In this document: in pieces, positions 8,831 to 18,022 of the stretch
Numbering within the stretch: the stretch's first letter is position 1
Layout: every line of letters begins with the position of its first letter
From: Methanobacterium sp.
GTDB taxonomy: Archaea > Methanobacteriota > Methanobacteria > Methanobacteriales > Methanobacteriaceae
Reading direction: 5' to 3'
Length of the DNA stretch: 64,000 nucleotides
NCBI GenBank assembly: GCA_016222945.1
Contig: JACRPY010000002.1
Coordinates: 620,001 to 684,000, forward strand
Notes under the pieces: model-generated
Database searches by the model: none
What the model saw: the letters and a program-made list of their open reading frames with translations, nothing else
Told to the model about the DNA's origin: nothing
Translations under genes and position numbers: made by a program

Positions 8831-8893
8831 TGAAAAATAGTAAATAGTTGACTTGCCACTGTGCAGTTTAACTGCTTTTTTTTAGTGCAAAAT

Positions 8894-8965
8894 AGTCCTG
8901 TGGGGTAGTGGTAATCCTTCTGGCCTTTGGAGCCGGAGACGGCGGTTCGACTCCGCTCAGGACTA
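8894..8965 (+). tRNA. tRNA-Gln (anticodon UUG)
   Basis: The 72-nt cloverleaf has a perfect 7-bp acceptor stem (AGTCCTG/CAGGACT) and discriminator A. The anticodon stem CTGGC/GCCGG (one T-G pair) encloses the loop CTTTGGA, so the anticodon is TTG. The T arm has GCGG-TTCGACT-CCGC. No intron is present and CCA is not encoded. It reads CAA and probably CAG by wobble. In methanogens this tRNA is charged through Glu-tRNA(Gln) amidation by GatDE. Confidence 0.93.
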
Positions 8966-8990
8966 TCTTTTAAAGACAAGAGGCTGATCT

Positions 8991-10118
8991 ATGGAAAACG
9001 TTCTTGTTGTAGGTATTAACACGCGGCCAGTGGCCTGTTCTGCAAAGAAAATGGGAAATACAGTTTATTCTGTTGATTATTTTTGTACAAGTGACTTAGT
9101 AAAGTGTTCTGACTATTTAAAGTGTGTATTATCCCAAAAACCTTATGAATCATGCGGTAATTATGCAGAAAATTATGATCCTGAATTAATTTACAAATAT
9201 TCCCATGAATTTATATATGAAATTGATTACATTCTCTGCACATCAGGGGTAACACCTGAAAACTTTCCAAAATCCAAAATAGTTGGAAATAAGAAAATTG
9301 GACATGTAGATAATAAATATAAACTTTATAATTCTCTTAAAAATAAATTCAAAGTTCCAAAAACTTTCCAAGTTCAATCATATAAAGAAGCAGCTGAAAT
9401 AGTCAATAGTTTTGATAATAAACAGTTTATAGTTAAACCAGCAATTGGTGCGGGTGGTAAAGGCATCTGCTGGTTTGAAGACGCCACAGAAAATTCTAAT
9501 TTTAATAATGTACTGCTTCAAGAATTTATAGAAGGAGAAAGTATTAGTGCATCTGTTTTATCTATTTCCAAAGAAGCAAAAACAATTTTAACCAGCAAAC
9601 AAATAATTGGTGAAACTAAACTGGGACAAGTAGATAAATTCGGCTATTGTGGAAATATAGCTCCTTATAAAAATGATCCAAGGATAAATCATCTTGCTGA
9701 AGATGTCATAATGGAATTATCTCTTTTAGGATCAAATGGTGTTGATATGATTGACACTGGTGATGATTTATATGTAATTGAGGTTAATCCTAGATTTCAA
9801 GGTACCTTTGAATGTGCTGAAGAAGTACTGGGTATAAATATGGTTGATGCACACTGTAAAGCAACTAAAGGAACATTAATTGAAGTTCCTTCACCAAGTA
9901 AATATGCTGTAAAAATGATAGTTTTTGCTAAAAAGCGTTCTATTGCAGGTAACTTAGATTTCGACGGTGTATATGACATCCCTCGAAAAAATGTTATAAT
10001 TGAAAAGGATGAACCTGCTTTAACTGTTATTAGAACAGGTGAAACGCCTGAAAGTGCAATTTATGAAGCTCAAAAAACAGTCAAAAAGGCGTATAAATCA
10101 TTTTTATCCTTTCCCTAA
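8991..10118 (+). CDS. ATP-grasp superfamily protein (COG2232-like carboligase)
   Basis: The 375-residue protein has an N-terminal Rossmann-like part beginning VLVVGINTRPVACSAKKMG, the typical opening of archaeal COG2232 proteins. The ATP-grasp fold follows: the lysine/glycine-rich loop FIVKPAIGAGGKGICWF (about 147-163), an LLQEFIEGESIS strand (about 176-187) and the metal-binding VIEVNPRFQGTFE motif near residue 263. ATP-grasp enzymes join a carboxylate to an amine or thiol through an acyl phosphate. In methanogens, relatives make cofactors (for example MfnD in methanofuran synthesis), but this subgroup has no proven substrate. Its ATG follows the tRNA by 26 bp. Confidence 0.82.
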   Translation: MENVLVVGINTRPVACSAKKMGNTVYSVDYFCTSDLVKCSDYLKCVLSQKPYESCGNYAENYDPELIYKYSHEFIYEIDYILCTSGVTPENFPKSKIVGNKKIGHVDNKYKLYNSLKNKFKVPKTFQVQSYKEAAEIVNSFDNKQFIVKPAIGAGGKGICWFEDATENSNFNNVLLQEFIEGESISASVLSISKEAKTILTSKQIIGETKLGQVDKFGYCGNIAPYKNDPRINHLAEDVIMELSLLGSNGVDMIDTGDDLYVIEVNPRFQGTFECAEEVLGINMVDAHCKATKGTLIEVPSPSKYAVKMIVFAKKRSIAGNLDFDGVYDIPRKNVIIEKDEPALTVIRTGETPESAIYEAQKTVKKAYKSFLSFP

Positions 10119-10139
10119 AAAAGCGATCATAAAATGTTT

Positions 10140-10295
10140 TTACATTTTAATTACTCCTACTGCCCAGAGAATGAAAATAATGGTTCCAATGGTAATTAAA
10201 ATTGTGGTGAGAATCATTGCTCCAGTCATTAATAAATATAACTTTGCCCTTTTATCGGGGTCTTCAAAATACTCTTCTAAGGGGTCTATGTTCAA
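10140..10295 (-). CDS. Small membrane protein, 51 residues, TTG start
   Basis: On the minus strand a 51-codon frame starts TTG-AAC-ATA-GAC and ends at TAA. It encodes an acidic N-terminus (NIDPLEEYFEDPDKRAK) and one long hydrophobic helix (about residues 19-48). A good GAGGT ribosome binding site lies 6 nt before the TTG, which argues for a real gene, as does the clear soluble-then-membrane layout. A plus-strand reading of the same stretch lacks such features. It is convergent with the ATP-grasp gene and lies downstream of the UPF0216 gene in the same orientation, 56 bp away, so the two may be co-transcribed. Function is unknown. Confidence 0.7.
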   Translation of the reverse strand: MNIDPLEEYFEDPDKRAKLYLLMTGAMILTTILITIGTIIFILWAVGVIKM

Positions 10296-10351
10296 AATAA
10301 TACCTCATTATCATTTTTTTTAATTATGTTATTTTTAATGTATTGAATATT

Positions 10352-10753
10352 TTATCTTACCAAAAAGATGTATTGGGTAACTGTTGGAAACTCCTTTCTA
10401 AGCTCTTTCATTTCTGGCCTGTAGATAAAAAGTTCATTTTTACAAGGGTCTAACTTCAATATTTTGCATACTATTTGAGTTTCTAACTTTCCGGCAATTC
10501 TTGCTCCAGATGTAGTAGTATCAATTTCAATATAAATTGGAAGTTTTAAATTTCTATGATGTTCAGTATTGATTAAACCTGCAATCTTTTTAATTTCATC
10601 ATTTCTAAACCGATGACGTACGCCATCTGCCCCTATTACGTGGGGTTTATCTTCCTCCAGAAGTTCGGCCAGTGTTTTTCGTTTTCGGGGAAGATGCCTG
10701 TTTAAACTTAAAACCTGTTTTTTTATTAGATTATCAGAATCTATCCTTTTCAT
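10352..10753 (-). CDS. UPF0216 (DUF61) family protein
   Basis: The 133-residue basic protein matches the archaeal UPF0216 pattern. It has an N-terminal helix, RHLPRKRKTLAELLEEDKP (about residues 19-37), then VIGADGVRHRF (about 39-49) and a C-terminal beta-rich half with IYIEIDTTTSGARI. The family is widespread in euryarchaea without a known activity; the conserved Arg/His residues suggest nucleic-acid or nucleotide binding. The same-strand downstream neighbour is a 51-residue membrane protein. Confidence 0.82.
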   Translation of the reverse strand: MKRIDSDNLIKKQVLSLNRHLPRKRKTLAELLEEDKPHVIGADGVRHRFRNDEIKKIAGLINTEHHRNLKLPIYIEIDTTTSGARIAGKLETQIVCKILKLDPCKNELFIYRPEMKELRKEFPTVTQYIFLVR

Positions 10754-10851
10754 ATAATAAATTTATTTAATTTGTTGGATATAATATTTTTCAATATAAT
10801 AATCTTTAGATTTGTGCAGATTACATGTCTTTGGGATTGAGGGGGAATATT

Positions 10852-11184
10852 ATGGATATAGACATACAGCAATGCCGTGAAAATGATTTAATAAAAAGAA
10901 TAATTAGTAAAAGTGAACTTCCAATAAAACTCATAAAACTTCTTTTAAGGCTTTCTGATGCCATATATATTAATGCAATAAATTATAATGTTACTATTCA
11001 GGAGAAAGGTGCAATTTTGGTGCTTATTTCCTCAAAACCAGAAAATAAAACAGGTGATTTTCATACAATATCTTTATCCAATGTTTTTTATAAGTTAAGA
11101 GATATTGAAAAGGAAAACGATGATATAAAAACAAAAATAAAAGTTGAAGAGAACATGATTCAAATTATAATGGAAACAACTTAA
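10852..11184 (+). CDS. Hypothetical protein
   Basis: This is a 110-residue soluble protein beginning MDIDIQQCRENDL, without a recognised domain. Predicted helices cover residues 10-45, with beta strands after that. I chose the ATG at 10852 because GAGGGGG lies 6 nt upstream; a longer frame from 10825 lacks a ribosome binding site. It lies alone between the UPF0216 gene and the end of the ATP synthase operon, converging with the latter. Confidence 0.6.
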   Translation: MDIDIQQCRENDLIKRIISKSELPIKLIKLLLRLSDAIYINAINYNVTIQEKGAILVLISSKPENKTGDFHTISLSNVFYKLRDIEKENDDIKTKIKVEENMIQIIMETT

Positions 11185-11200
11185 AAATTGAAATAAGGAG

Positions 11201-11587
11201 TTACTTCAACATTTCAATAGGAAGAAGTATTAAAACTCCGAGTAAATCATCTTTTTTTATGGTTCCGTTAATACTTGCAAGGAATGAAGCATGATCAACT
11301 GTTTTGTCCAAGCTGATTGGGAGATGAATTTCTCCACCTACTGCTACTGCATGCCCATAGCGGTTTGCTGCATAAGCAGATAAGAAAGTTATATGGTTTT
11401 TAGGGATTTTAATCTGTTGAATCTTTATTGGTGTGGCTTCATTAGCTTTAACATCAATATCTTCGTCAGAAATTATTGCCCTCATTTTTCCAATAATTTT
11501 TCCTACTTTGAAGTCACCTAATGCATGGGCTTCAAGTTCTGCATATTCTTGCTTAACTTTATCCAGTCGTTGTATTATTCTAACCAT
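11201..11587 (-). CDS. Conserved hypothetical protein at the end of the ATP synthase operon (possibly DUF22)
   Basis: The 128-residue soluble protein has an N-terminal helix (VRIIQRLDKVKQEYAELEAH), then alternating strands ending in DDLLGVLILLPIEML. Its ATG overlaps the 3' end of the full-length ahaD frame by 8 bp, so it is translationally coupled to the ATP synthase operon. From memory, Methanothermobacter has a similar conserved gene directly after atpD; I think it belongs to DUF22 but am not certain. It could assist ATPase assembly, which is inference from position only. Confidence 0.7.
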   Translation of the reverse strand: MVRIIQRLDKVKQEYAELEAHALGDFKVGKIIGKMRAIISDEDIDVKANEATPIKIQQIKIPKNHITFLSAYAANRYGHAVAVGGEIHLPISLDKTVDHASFLASINGTIKKDDLLGVLILLPIEMLK

Positions 11588-12227
11588 TTGAAGTCCCCAT
11601 GGTCTTTTTAATCATCTTCAACCTTACAAAGCTCTCTCTTTCCATTTCTTCAAGCCGCATTTCAATATATTTAACCGTGTTTTCCAATCTTGGAATGATT
11701 ATATGTTCCAGTGCATTTACTCTTCTTTTTGTTGATTCTATCTCTGCTGCAAGGAGTATTATGGTTTTTTCGATTTCTGCAAGTTCAAGTATTAATTTGA
11801 TTGACTCTTCGAAATTTCCTGCTGATTAATCAAGTTTAGCAGAAGTATCTAAAAATCCATAACCTCTTTCAACAATGGTTCTTTGTGCAGTTTCAGAATC
11901 AATTAAAGGCACTACAACACCCATTACACTTCTTGAATCAATATCAACCTTAACGGACTCTTTTACAGACATAGCTGCTTTTTTAACTGCTAAATCACCC
12001 ATAGCAATTTGGGCTGCAGTTAAATCTTTAAATGCTTCAGCTAATTTCTTTTCAACTTCTTCTCTGGAACCTTTCACACGTTCCAATATATTGAAAAATT
12101 CCATTATAAGAGCATTTCTTTTCTCTTTAAGTAGACCATGCCCTTTAATTGCGAGTTTTTCACGGTCCTTGAGTTTAAGAAGTTCCATCCTTGTTGGATT
12201 GACTCCTTCAATCATTTCTTGTGCCAT
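11580..12227 (-). pseudogene. atpD: A-type ATP synthase subunit D, interrupted by an in-frame TAA
   Basis: Subunit D (AhaD) is the central-shaft coiled coil that couples the A1 head to the A0 ring. Translation from the ATG at 12227 gives 133 residues with the family start (AQEMIEGVNPTRMELLKL), then stops at TAA (11826-11828). The same frame, with no shift, continues for 81 more codons. These encode the expected C-terminal helix (TKRRVNALEHIIIPRLEN, then YIEMRLEEMERESFVRLK) and end at TAG overlapping the next gene. Full length would be about 215 residues, the usual size. The simplest explanation is one G-to-T change turning GAA into TAA, or a sequencing error. TAA excludes pyrrolysine readthrough. 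No ribosome binding site or start codon suits re-initiation just after the stop. A GTG 12 nt upstream lies within the Shine-Dalgarno sequence and is not preferred. Confidence 0.85.
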
Positions 12228-12257
12228 TTTATCCCTCACTAAAATAAATAAAGGAGG

Positions 12258-13652
12258 TTATTGTTTGTGTGCAGGGTGATATTTTGGAATATGCTCTGCT
12301 CTAACCCTCTTAAGTTCGGCTTCAGGTAGTATACTTAGAAGTTCCCATCCAAGGTCAAGAGTTTCCTGTATAGTTCTGTCTTCGTCTTTAGTTTCTGTTA
12401 CAAACTTGTTTTCGAATTGATCTGCGAATGCAAGGTATTTTCGGTCACGTTCTGTAAGTGCTTCTTCACCAACAACAGCCATAAGGTCTCTTAAATCACG
12501 ACCTTCAGAATATGCTGAATAAAGCTGGTCAGATACACCACTGTGATCTTCCCTTGTTCTTTCTTCACCAATTCCACCACTCATCAATCTTGAAAGTGAT
12601 GGAAGCACATCTACGGGCGGGTAAATACCTTTTCTGAAGATATCTCTGCTTAACACAATCTGTCCTTCTGTAATATATCCAGTTAAATCTGGAATTGGGT
12701 GAGTAATATCGTCTTGAGGCATGACAAGTATTGGCATTTGGGTAATTGAACCTTCTTTACCTACCATACGGCCTGCTCTTTCATAGATGGAAGAAAGGTC
12801 AGTGTACATGTAACCAGGGTATCCACGTCTTCCAGGAACCTCGTCACGTGCTGCTGAAATTTCCCTAAGTGCTTCACAATAGTTTGTCATATCAGTAAGG
12901 ATAACCAACACGTGCATACCCTTCTCAAATGCAAAGTATTCTGCTGTTGTAAGTGCCATCCTCGGTGTAATGATCCTTTCGATTGCAGGGTCGTCTGCAA
13001 GGTTCATGAAAACTGTAACTCTTTCTAGAGCTCCTGTTCGCTCGAAATCTCTCATAAAGAAGTTTGCTTCTTCGTGGGTAATTCCCATAGCTGCAAATAT
13101 AACAGCAAATTCAGTTTCTTCCCCTATTACCTTTGCGTGTCTTGCAATTTGGGCTGCAAGGTCGTTGTGAGGTAATCCAGATCCTGAAAATATAGGGAGT
13201 TTTTGTCCACGTACAAGAGTGTTCATCCCGTCTATGGTTGAAATACCTGTTTGGATAAATTCTGCAGGGAATTCTCTTGCAGTTGGGTTCATTGGTGCCC
13301 CGTTAATATCTAATTCTTTTTCTGGAATGATTTCAGGACCGCCGTCTATAGGTTTTCCTGTTCCTCCAAATACTCTTCCAAGCATGTCAATTGAAACACC
13401 AAGATGTGCTGTTGCACCAGTAAATCTAACTTTAGTTGTTGAAGTATTAAGATCGCTTGTACCTTCAAAAACTTGTACAACAGCAATTCCTTCACGTACT
13501 TCAAGAACTTGCCCTCTTCTGGCATCTCCATTAGGTGTTGTTATATCTACGATTTCCCCGTAAGCTACACCTTCGACGCCTTCTACAATCATGAGAGGAC
13601 CGGATACTTCAGCAACGGTTGTATATTCCCGTGTTTTGATATTTGAATCCAT
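12258..13652 (-). CDS. atpB: A-type ATP synthase subunit B (regulatory/non-catalytic)
   Basis: The 464-residue protein is the regulatory subunit alternating with A in the A1 hexamer. It shows the beta-barrel start (TREYTTVAEVSGPLMIVEGVEG), a degenerate nucleotide loop (LPIFSGSGLPHNDLAAQIA, about 150-168) lacking the GKT of the catalytic subunit, and the conserved PGRRGYPGYMYTDLSSIYERAG block (about 275-296), of which the SSIYERAG end is typical. The upstream stop of atpA overlaps an in-frame ATG (ATGA). I prefer the second ATG at 13652, which has GAGGT before it. Confidence 0.97.
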   Translation of the reverse strand: MDSNIKTREYTTVAEVSGPLMIVEGVEGVAYGEIVDITTPNGDARRGQVLEVREGIAVVQVFEGTSDLNTSTTKVRFTGATAHLGVSIDMLGRVFGGTGKPIDGGPEIIPEKELDINGAPMNPTAREFPAEFIQTGISTIDGMNTLVRGQKLPIFSGSGLPHNDLAAQIARHAKVIGEETEFAVIFAAMGITHEEANFFMRDFERTGALERVTVFMNLADDPAIERIITPRMALTTAEYFAFEKGMHVLVILTDMTNYCEALREISAARDEVPGRRGYPGYMYTDLSSIYERAGRMVGKEGSITQMPILVMPQDDITHPIPDLTGYITEGQIVLSRDIFRKGIYPPVDVLPSLSRLMSGGIGEERTREDHSGVSDQLYSAYSEGRDLRDLMAVVGEEALTERDRKYLAFADQFENKFVTETKDEDRTIQETLDLGWELLSILPEAELKRVRAEHIPKYHPAHKQ

Positions 13653-13654
13653 TT

Positions 13655-15402
<1,748 letters not shown>

Positions 15403-15406
<4 letters not shown>

Positions 15407-15723
15407 TTTACCATCTCTACCCCAATTACTCTTTTTATAAGTTCCCTCATAGGATCGGAAGCTCTTTCAATGGAGCCGCCCTTATCTGGAATTTCAATTA
15501 TCATGGGTAATGCACGTTCGCCAGTTAATTTATCTATACTACTTCTAAGTTCATCACCTATTTTTTCCGTGGTTATTATAATGGAAAAATCTTCTTTTAT
15601 CAGTTCTTCAAGCTTTTTACCTGCCTCTTCAGTGTCTTTTACTGGATATCCCTCTTTAATACCGCCAAGCATGAATCCTGTAACTGTATCTGGGTCTGCC
15701 ATTACTGCTATCTTTGAATTCAA
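15403..15723 (-). CDS. atpF: A-type ATP synthase subunit F
   Basis: The 106-residue Rossmann-like central-stalk subunit starts NSKIAVMADPDTVTGFMLGG, the family hallmark, and has the FSIIITTEKIGDEL strand-helix in the middle. It helps regulate ATP hydrolysis and joins the stalk with D. It starts with TTG, overlapping the TGA stop of subunit C (TTGA), and has GGAGATGTTAGT upstream. Length is normal for archaea. Confidence 0.95.
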
Positions 15724-16877
15724 ACTAACATCTCCTTAATCATAGACTGTGAAAACCCTTCTTCTCTTTTACCTCTTACTATGATTTTTAAGTTCTTAAT
15801 TTCTCTTTCTTTTCTGTTAAGGAAGCCTATCATTGGTCCAATTCCAAACTGATTCTTTAGAGATATCTTAGTTGCTGTTTTATTAACATGATTATCAAGA
15901 GCAGCTTCAAGGGTTGATATGGAACCACTTTCTGTGTACTCTGCAAGGGCTTCTGATAATGAAGATGCATAATCAGTACCTTCTAAACCGCTGATAACTC
16001 CCGCAACATCTTCAGATTCCATTAGATCCTTTAATTTCCATTCTCTAATTTGATAACCATCTGAAATGATGTAAGGTTCAATATCATCAAATTTTAAACC
16101 ATCAGCTTTGGCCCTTATAATAATTTTTATGTTATTTACATCTACTATATTTCCAACATAATTATGAAGTAGGGAAGTGTTATCATCTTCGGGAGTAGCT
16201 ACTGTCCTTAAAAGGTTTATCAGTAAATATTTGTCCAGAGAAGCCTCAAGGGGCAATAACATTCCTGTTTCTTGGTATGCTGGAAGAGCATCTTCTAAGA
16301 TCTGAGCGTAATCCGTTCCTTCAAGACTATTTATTACTTCTCTGACGTTTTCAGCGTCAACTAATGTGTCAAGTCTATCACTAATTTCGCCAAAGGGAAC
16401 AACAAGGTCTAATGTTTCTTCTGAATTTAAACCAACTTCCTTGGCGATTATTAAGCTTTTAATGTTTTCAATGTCCCATTTTCTCAGTAAAAACGCGAAT
16501 GCGTCTTTACTGTTGTCAGGAGTTATTCTTGCTAATAAATCATAGGTTTCTGCAAGCTGTGTGTTTAATGCCTTTTCAATAGGATATTTATCGATGTATT
16601 TAGCATATTCAGGGAATCCCCTTAAATAATTTTTAACTTCTTCAATATTTTGGGATTCAATTATTTCTGAAAACTGTTTTTCTGTAAATAATCTTCCTTT
16701 TCGAGCCCTTACTCTTGCATTAGGGTAAGTGTAAGGGTACATGCTTAGCACCGGTCTTAGTGATGATACTACTACTATGACTGCTATAACAGCCAATACT
16801 AAGAATAACAGTGCTAAAAATGCTTCAAAAGAGGGAAATCCCAGTGAAGTTACTATTGCAGTTATGTCCTCTGCCAT
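15720..16877 (-). CDS. atpC: A-type ATP synthase subunit C
   Basis: The 385-residue, mostly helical stalk subunit (V-ATPase d homologue) links the central shaft to the proteolipid ring. The sequence has an N-terminal hydrophobic anchor (about residues 17-40), as found in several Methanobacteriales homologues. It also has repeated units of the type NVREVINSLEGTDYA and DVAGVISGLEGTDYA, which reflect the internal threefold pseudo-symmetry of the family. GGGGAG precedes the ATG; the gene is followed without a gap by subunit F. Confidence 0.95.
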   Translation of the reverse strand: MAEDITAIVTSLGFPSFEAFLALLFLVLAVIAVIVVVSSLRPVLSMYPYTYPNARVRARKGRLFTEKQFSEIIESQNIEEVKNYLRGFPEYAKYIDKYPIEKALNTQLAETYDLLARITPDNSKDAFAFLLRKWDIENIKSLIIAKEVGLNSEETLDLVVPFGEISDRLDTLVDAENVREVINSLEGTDYAQILEDALPAYQETGMLLPLEASLDKYLLINLLRTVATPEDDNTSLLHNYVGNIVDVNNIKIIIRAKADGLKFDDIEPYIISDGYQIREWKLKDLMESEDVAGVISGLEGTDYASSLSEALAEYTESGSISTLEAALDNHVNKTATKISLKNQFGIGPMIGFLNRKEREIKNLKIIVRGKREEGFSQSMIKEMLV

Positions 16878-16892
16878 GTGAAATCTCCCCTA

Positions 16893-17516
16893 TTATTTGA
16901 AAAGTATGCCTGCAACTTCTGATCTTAGAGACTTTTTAAATCTTAGCATTCTTGCCTCGATGGTGTTGTTAACTTCTATATCTCCATTTTTGGTTTTAAT
17001 TACAGCCCCGCCAATGGTTCTGATATTTTCTCCTATCTCTAAGGTTGTTTTATTGCCAGTTTTAGCTTCAATTTCTTTTTCCAATGATGGAATGGAATCT
17101 TTAATTTTGGCAATATCTTCCTCTTTGGTTGACAACACCAGATCTCCGCCTCCAATTTCAACTGAAGCTTCTTCTATGATTTTTTTAAGTGAGTTTTTAT
17201 ATTCTTCAGAAGAACTTGCTGCTATCTTTTGCAGTTCTTCTTCTGCATTTTTAAATGCAGTTTCAATTAATTCTTCTCGTGCCTCAAGTTCTGATCTTCT
17301 AGCGTTCATTTTAGCTTCTGAGATCAGTTGTTGATATTTCATTGTTGACTGTTTATTAGCATTTTCCAAGATATTTTGCTTTTCTAATTGGGCTTCTTCT
17401 TCTCCTTTTTCGAGGATAAGAGCAGCTTCTTTTTCAGCTTCTGGGATAATAGCATCAGCTTTACTTTGAGCATCAGACATTATACTTGAGACTATTTTGT
17501 TAGCCCCATCGGTCAT
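16893..17516 (-). CDS. atpE: A-type ATP synthase subunit E
   Basis: This is the 207-residue peripheral-stalk subunit. The N-terminal half (residues 1-105) is an Ala/Glu/Lys-rich coiled coil (SDAQSKADAIIPEAEKEAAL). The C-terminal domain carries GGDLVLSTKEED and IGGAVIKTKNGDIEVNNTIE (about 165-185), typical of NtpE/AhaE. It pairs with subunit H to form the stator that holds the A1 head. AGGAGG precedes the ATG, and the gene follows the proteolipid gene by 12 bp. Confidence 0.96.
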   Translation of the reverse strand: MTDGANKIVSSIMSDAQSKADAIIPEAEKEAALILEKGEEEAQLEKQNILENANKQSTMKYQQLISEAKMNARRSELEAREELIETAFKNAEEELQKIAASSSEEYKNSLKKIIEEASVEIGGGDLVLSTKEEDIAKIKDSIPSLEKEIEAKTGNKTTLEIGENIRTIGGAVIKTKNGDIEVNNTIEARMLRFKKSLRSEVAGILFK

Positions 17517-17528
17517 TTAACTATCCTC

Positions 17529-18017
17529 CTAACTTATTAATATTCCACCGAATACCATAAGCAATATAGCAATCAGGAAACCGTATATAGCCTGTGTCTC
17601 TGAAAGAGCTGTAAATATAATACCTCTTGCAAACATGTCTGGATCTTCAACTACTGCTCCAGAAGCTGATGCAGCTGTTATACCTTGACCCATACCTGAA
17701 CCTAAACCTGCAAATCCTACTGCAGCACCTGCACCTATAGCTATAAGACCTGCGGTTACAGGTAAGTTCTTTGGTGCACCTAAAAGTCCTGAGAAAACCA
17801 GGAGCAATATAGCAACCAGGAAACCGTAAATCGCCTGAGTTTCTGGGAGAGCAGTAAATATAAGACCTCTTGCAAACATATCAGAGTCCTCTGCTACAGC
17901 ACCTACAGCTCCTGATGCTGCTATTCCTTGTCCTATACCTGATCCTAATCCTGCCATACCAACGGCTATACCTGCGCCGATAGCTGCTAAAGCTTGTCCT
18001 AAAACAATTTCTACCAT
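17529..18017 (-). CDS. atpK: A-type ATP synthase proteolipid subunit K, duplicated (two hairpins)
   Basis: The 162-residue rotor-ring subunit consists of two tandem copies of a helical hairpin (about residues 1-80 and 84-162). Each copy has GLGSGIGQG or GLGSGMGQG in the first helix and LPETQAIYGF or LSETQAIYGF in the second. The ion-binding Glu is therefore kept in both hairpins. Duplicated proteolipids with two carboxylates are known in Methanothermobacter; others have one, three or more hairpins. The ring stoichiometry sets the ion/ATP ratio. GGAGGTAATAAAA precedes the ATG. Confidence 0.96.
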   Translation of the reverse strand: MVEIVLGQALAAIGAGIAVGMAGLGSGIGQGIAASGAVGAVAEDSDMFARGLIFTALPETQAIYGFLVAILLLVFSGLLGAPKNLPVTAGLIAIGAGAAVGFAGLGSGMGQGITAASASGAVVEDPDMFARGIIFTALSETQAIYGFLIAILLMVFGGILIS

Positions 18018-18022
18018 TTTTA

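Noticed and set aside
10039..10323. 94-residue plus-strand ORF overlapping the end of the ATP-grasp gene
   Set aside because: It is an antisense shadow of the 51-residue membrane gene and of the ATP-grasp 3' end; no ribosome binding site and implausible composition.
11826..11828. Pyrrolysine or selenocysteine readthrough as an explanation for the ahaD stop
   Set aside because: The codon is TAA, not TAG or TGA, and no SECIS-like or PYLIS-like element was seen.
11599..11829. Plus-strand ORF across the ahaD C-terminus
   Set aside because: Antisense shadow of the ahaD frame, which carries the recognisable C-terminal helix sequence.
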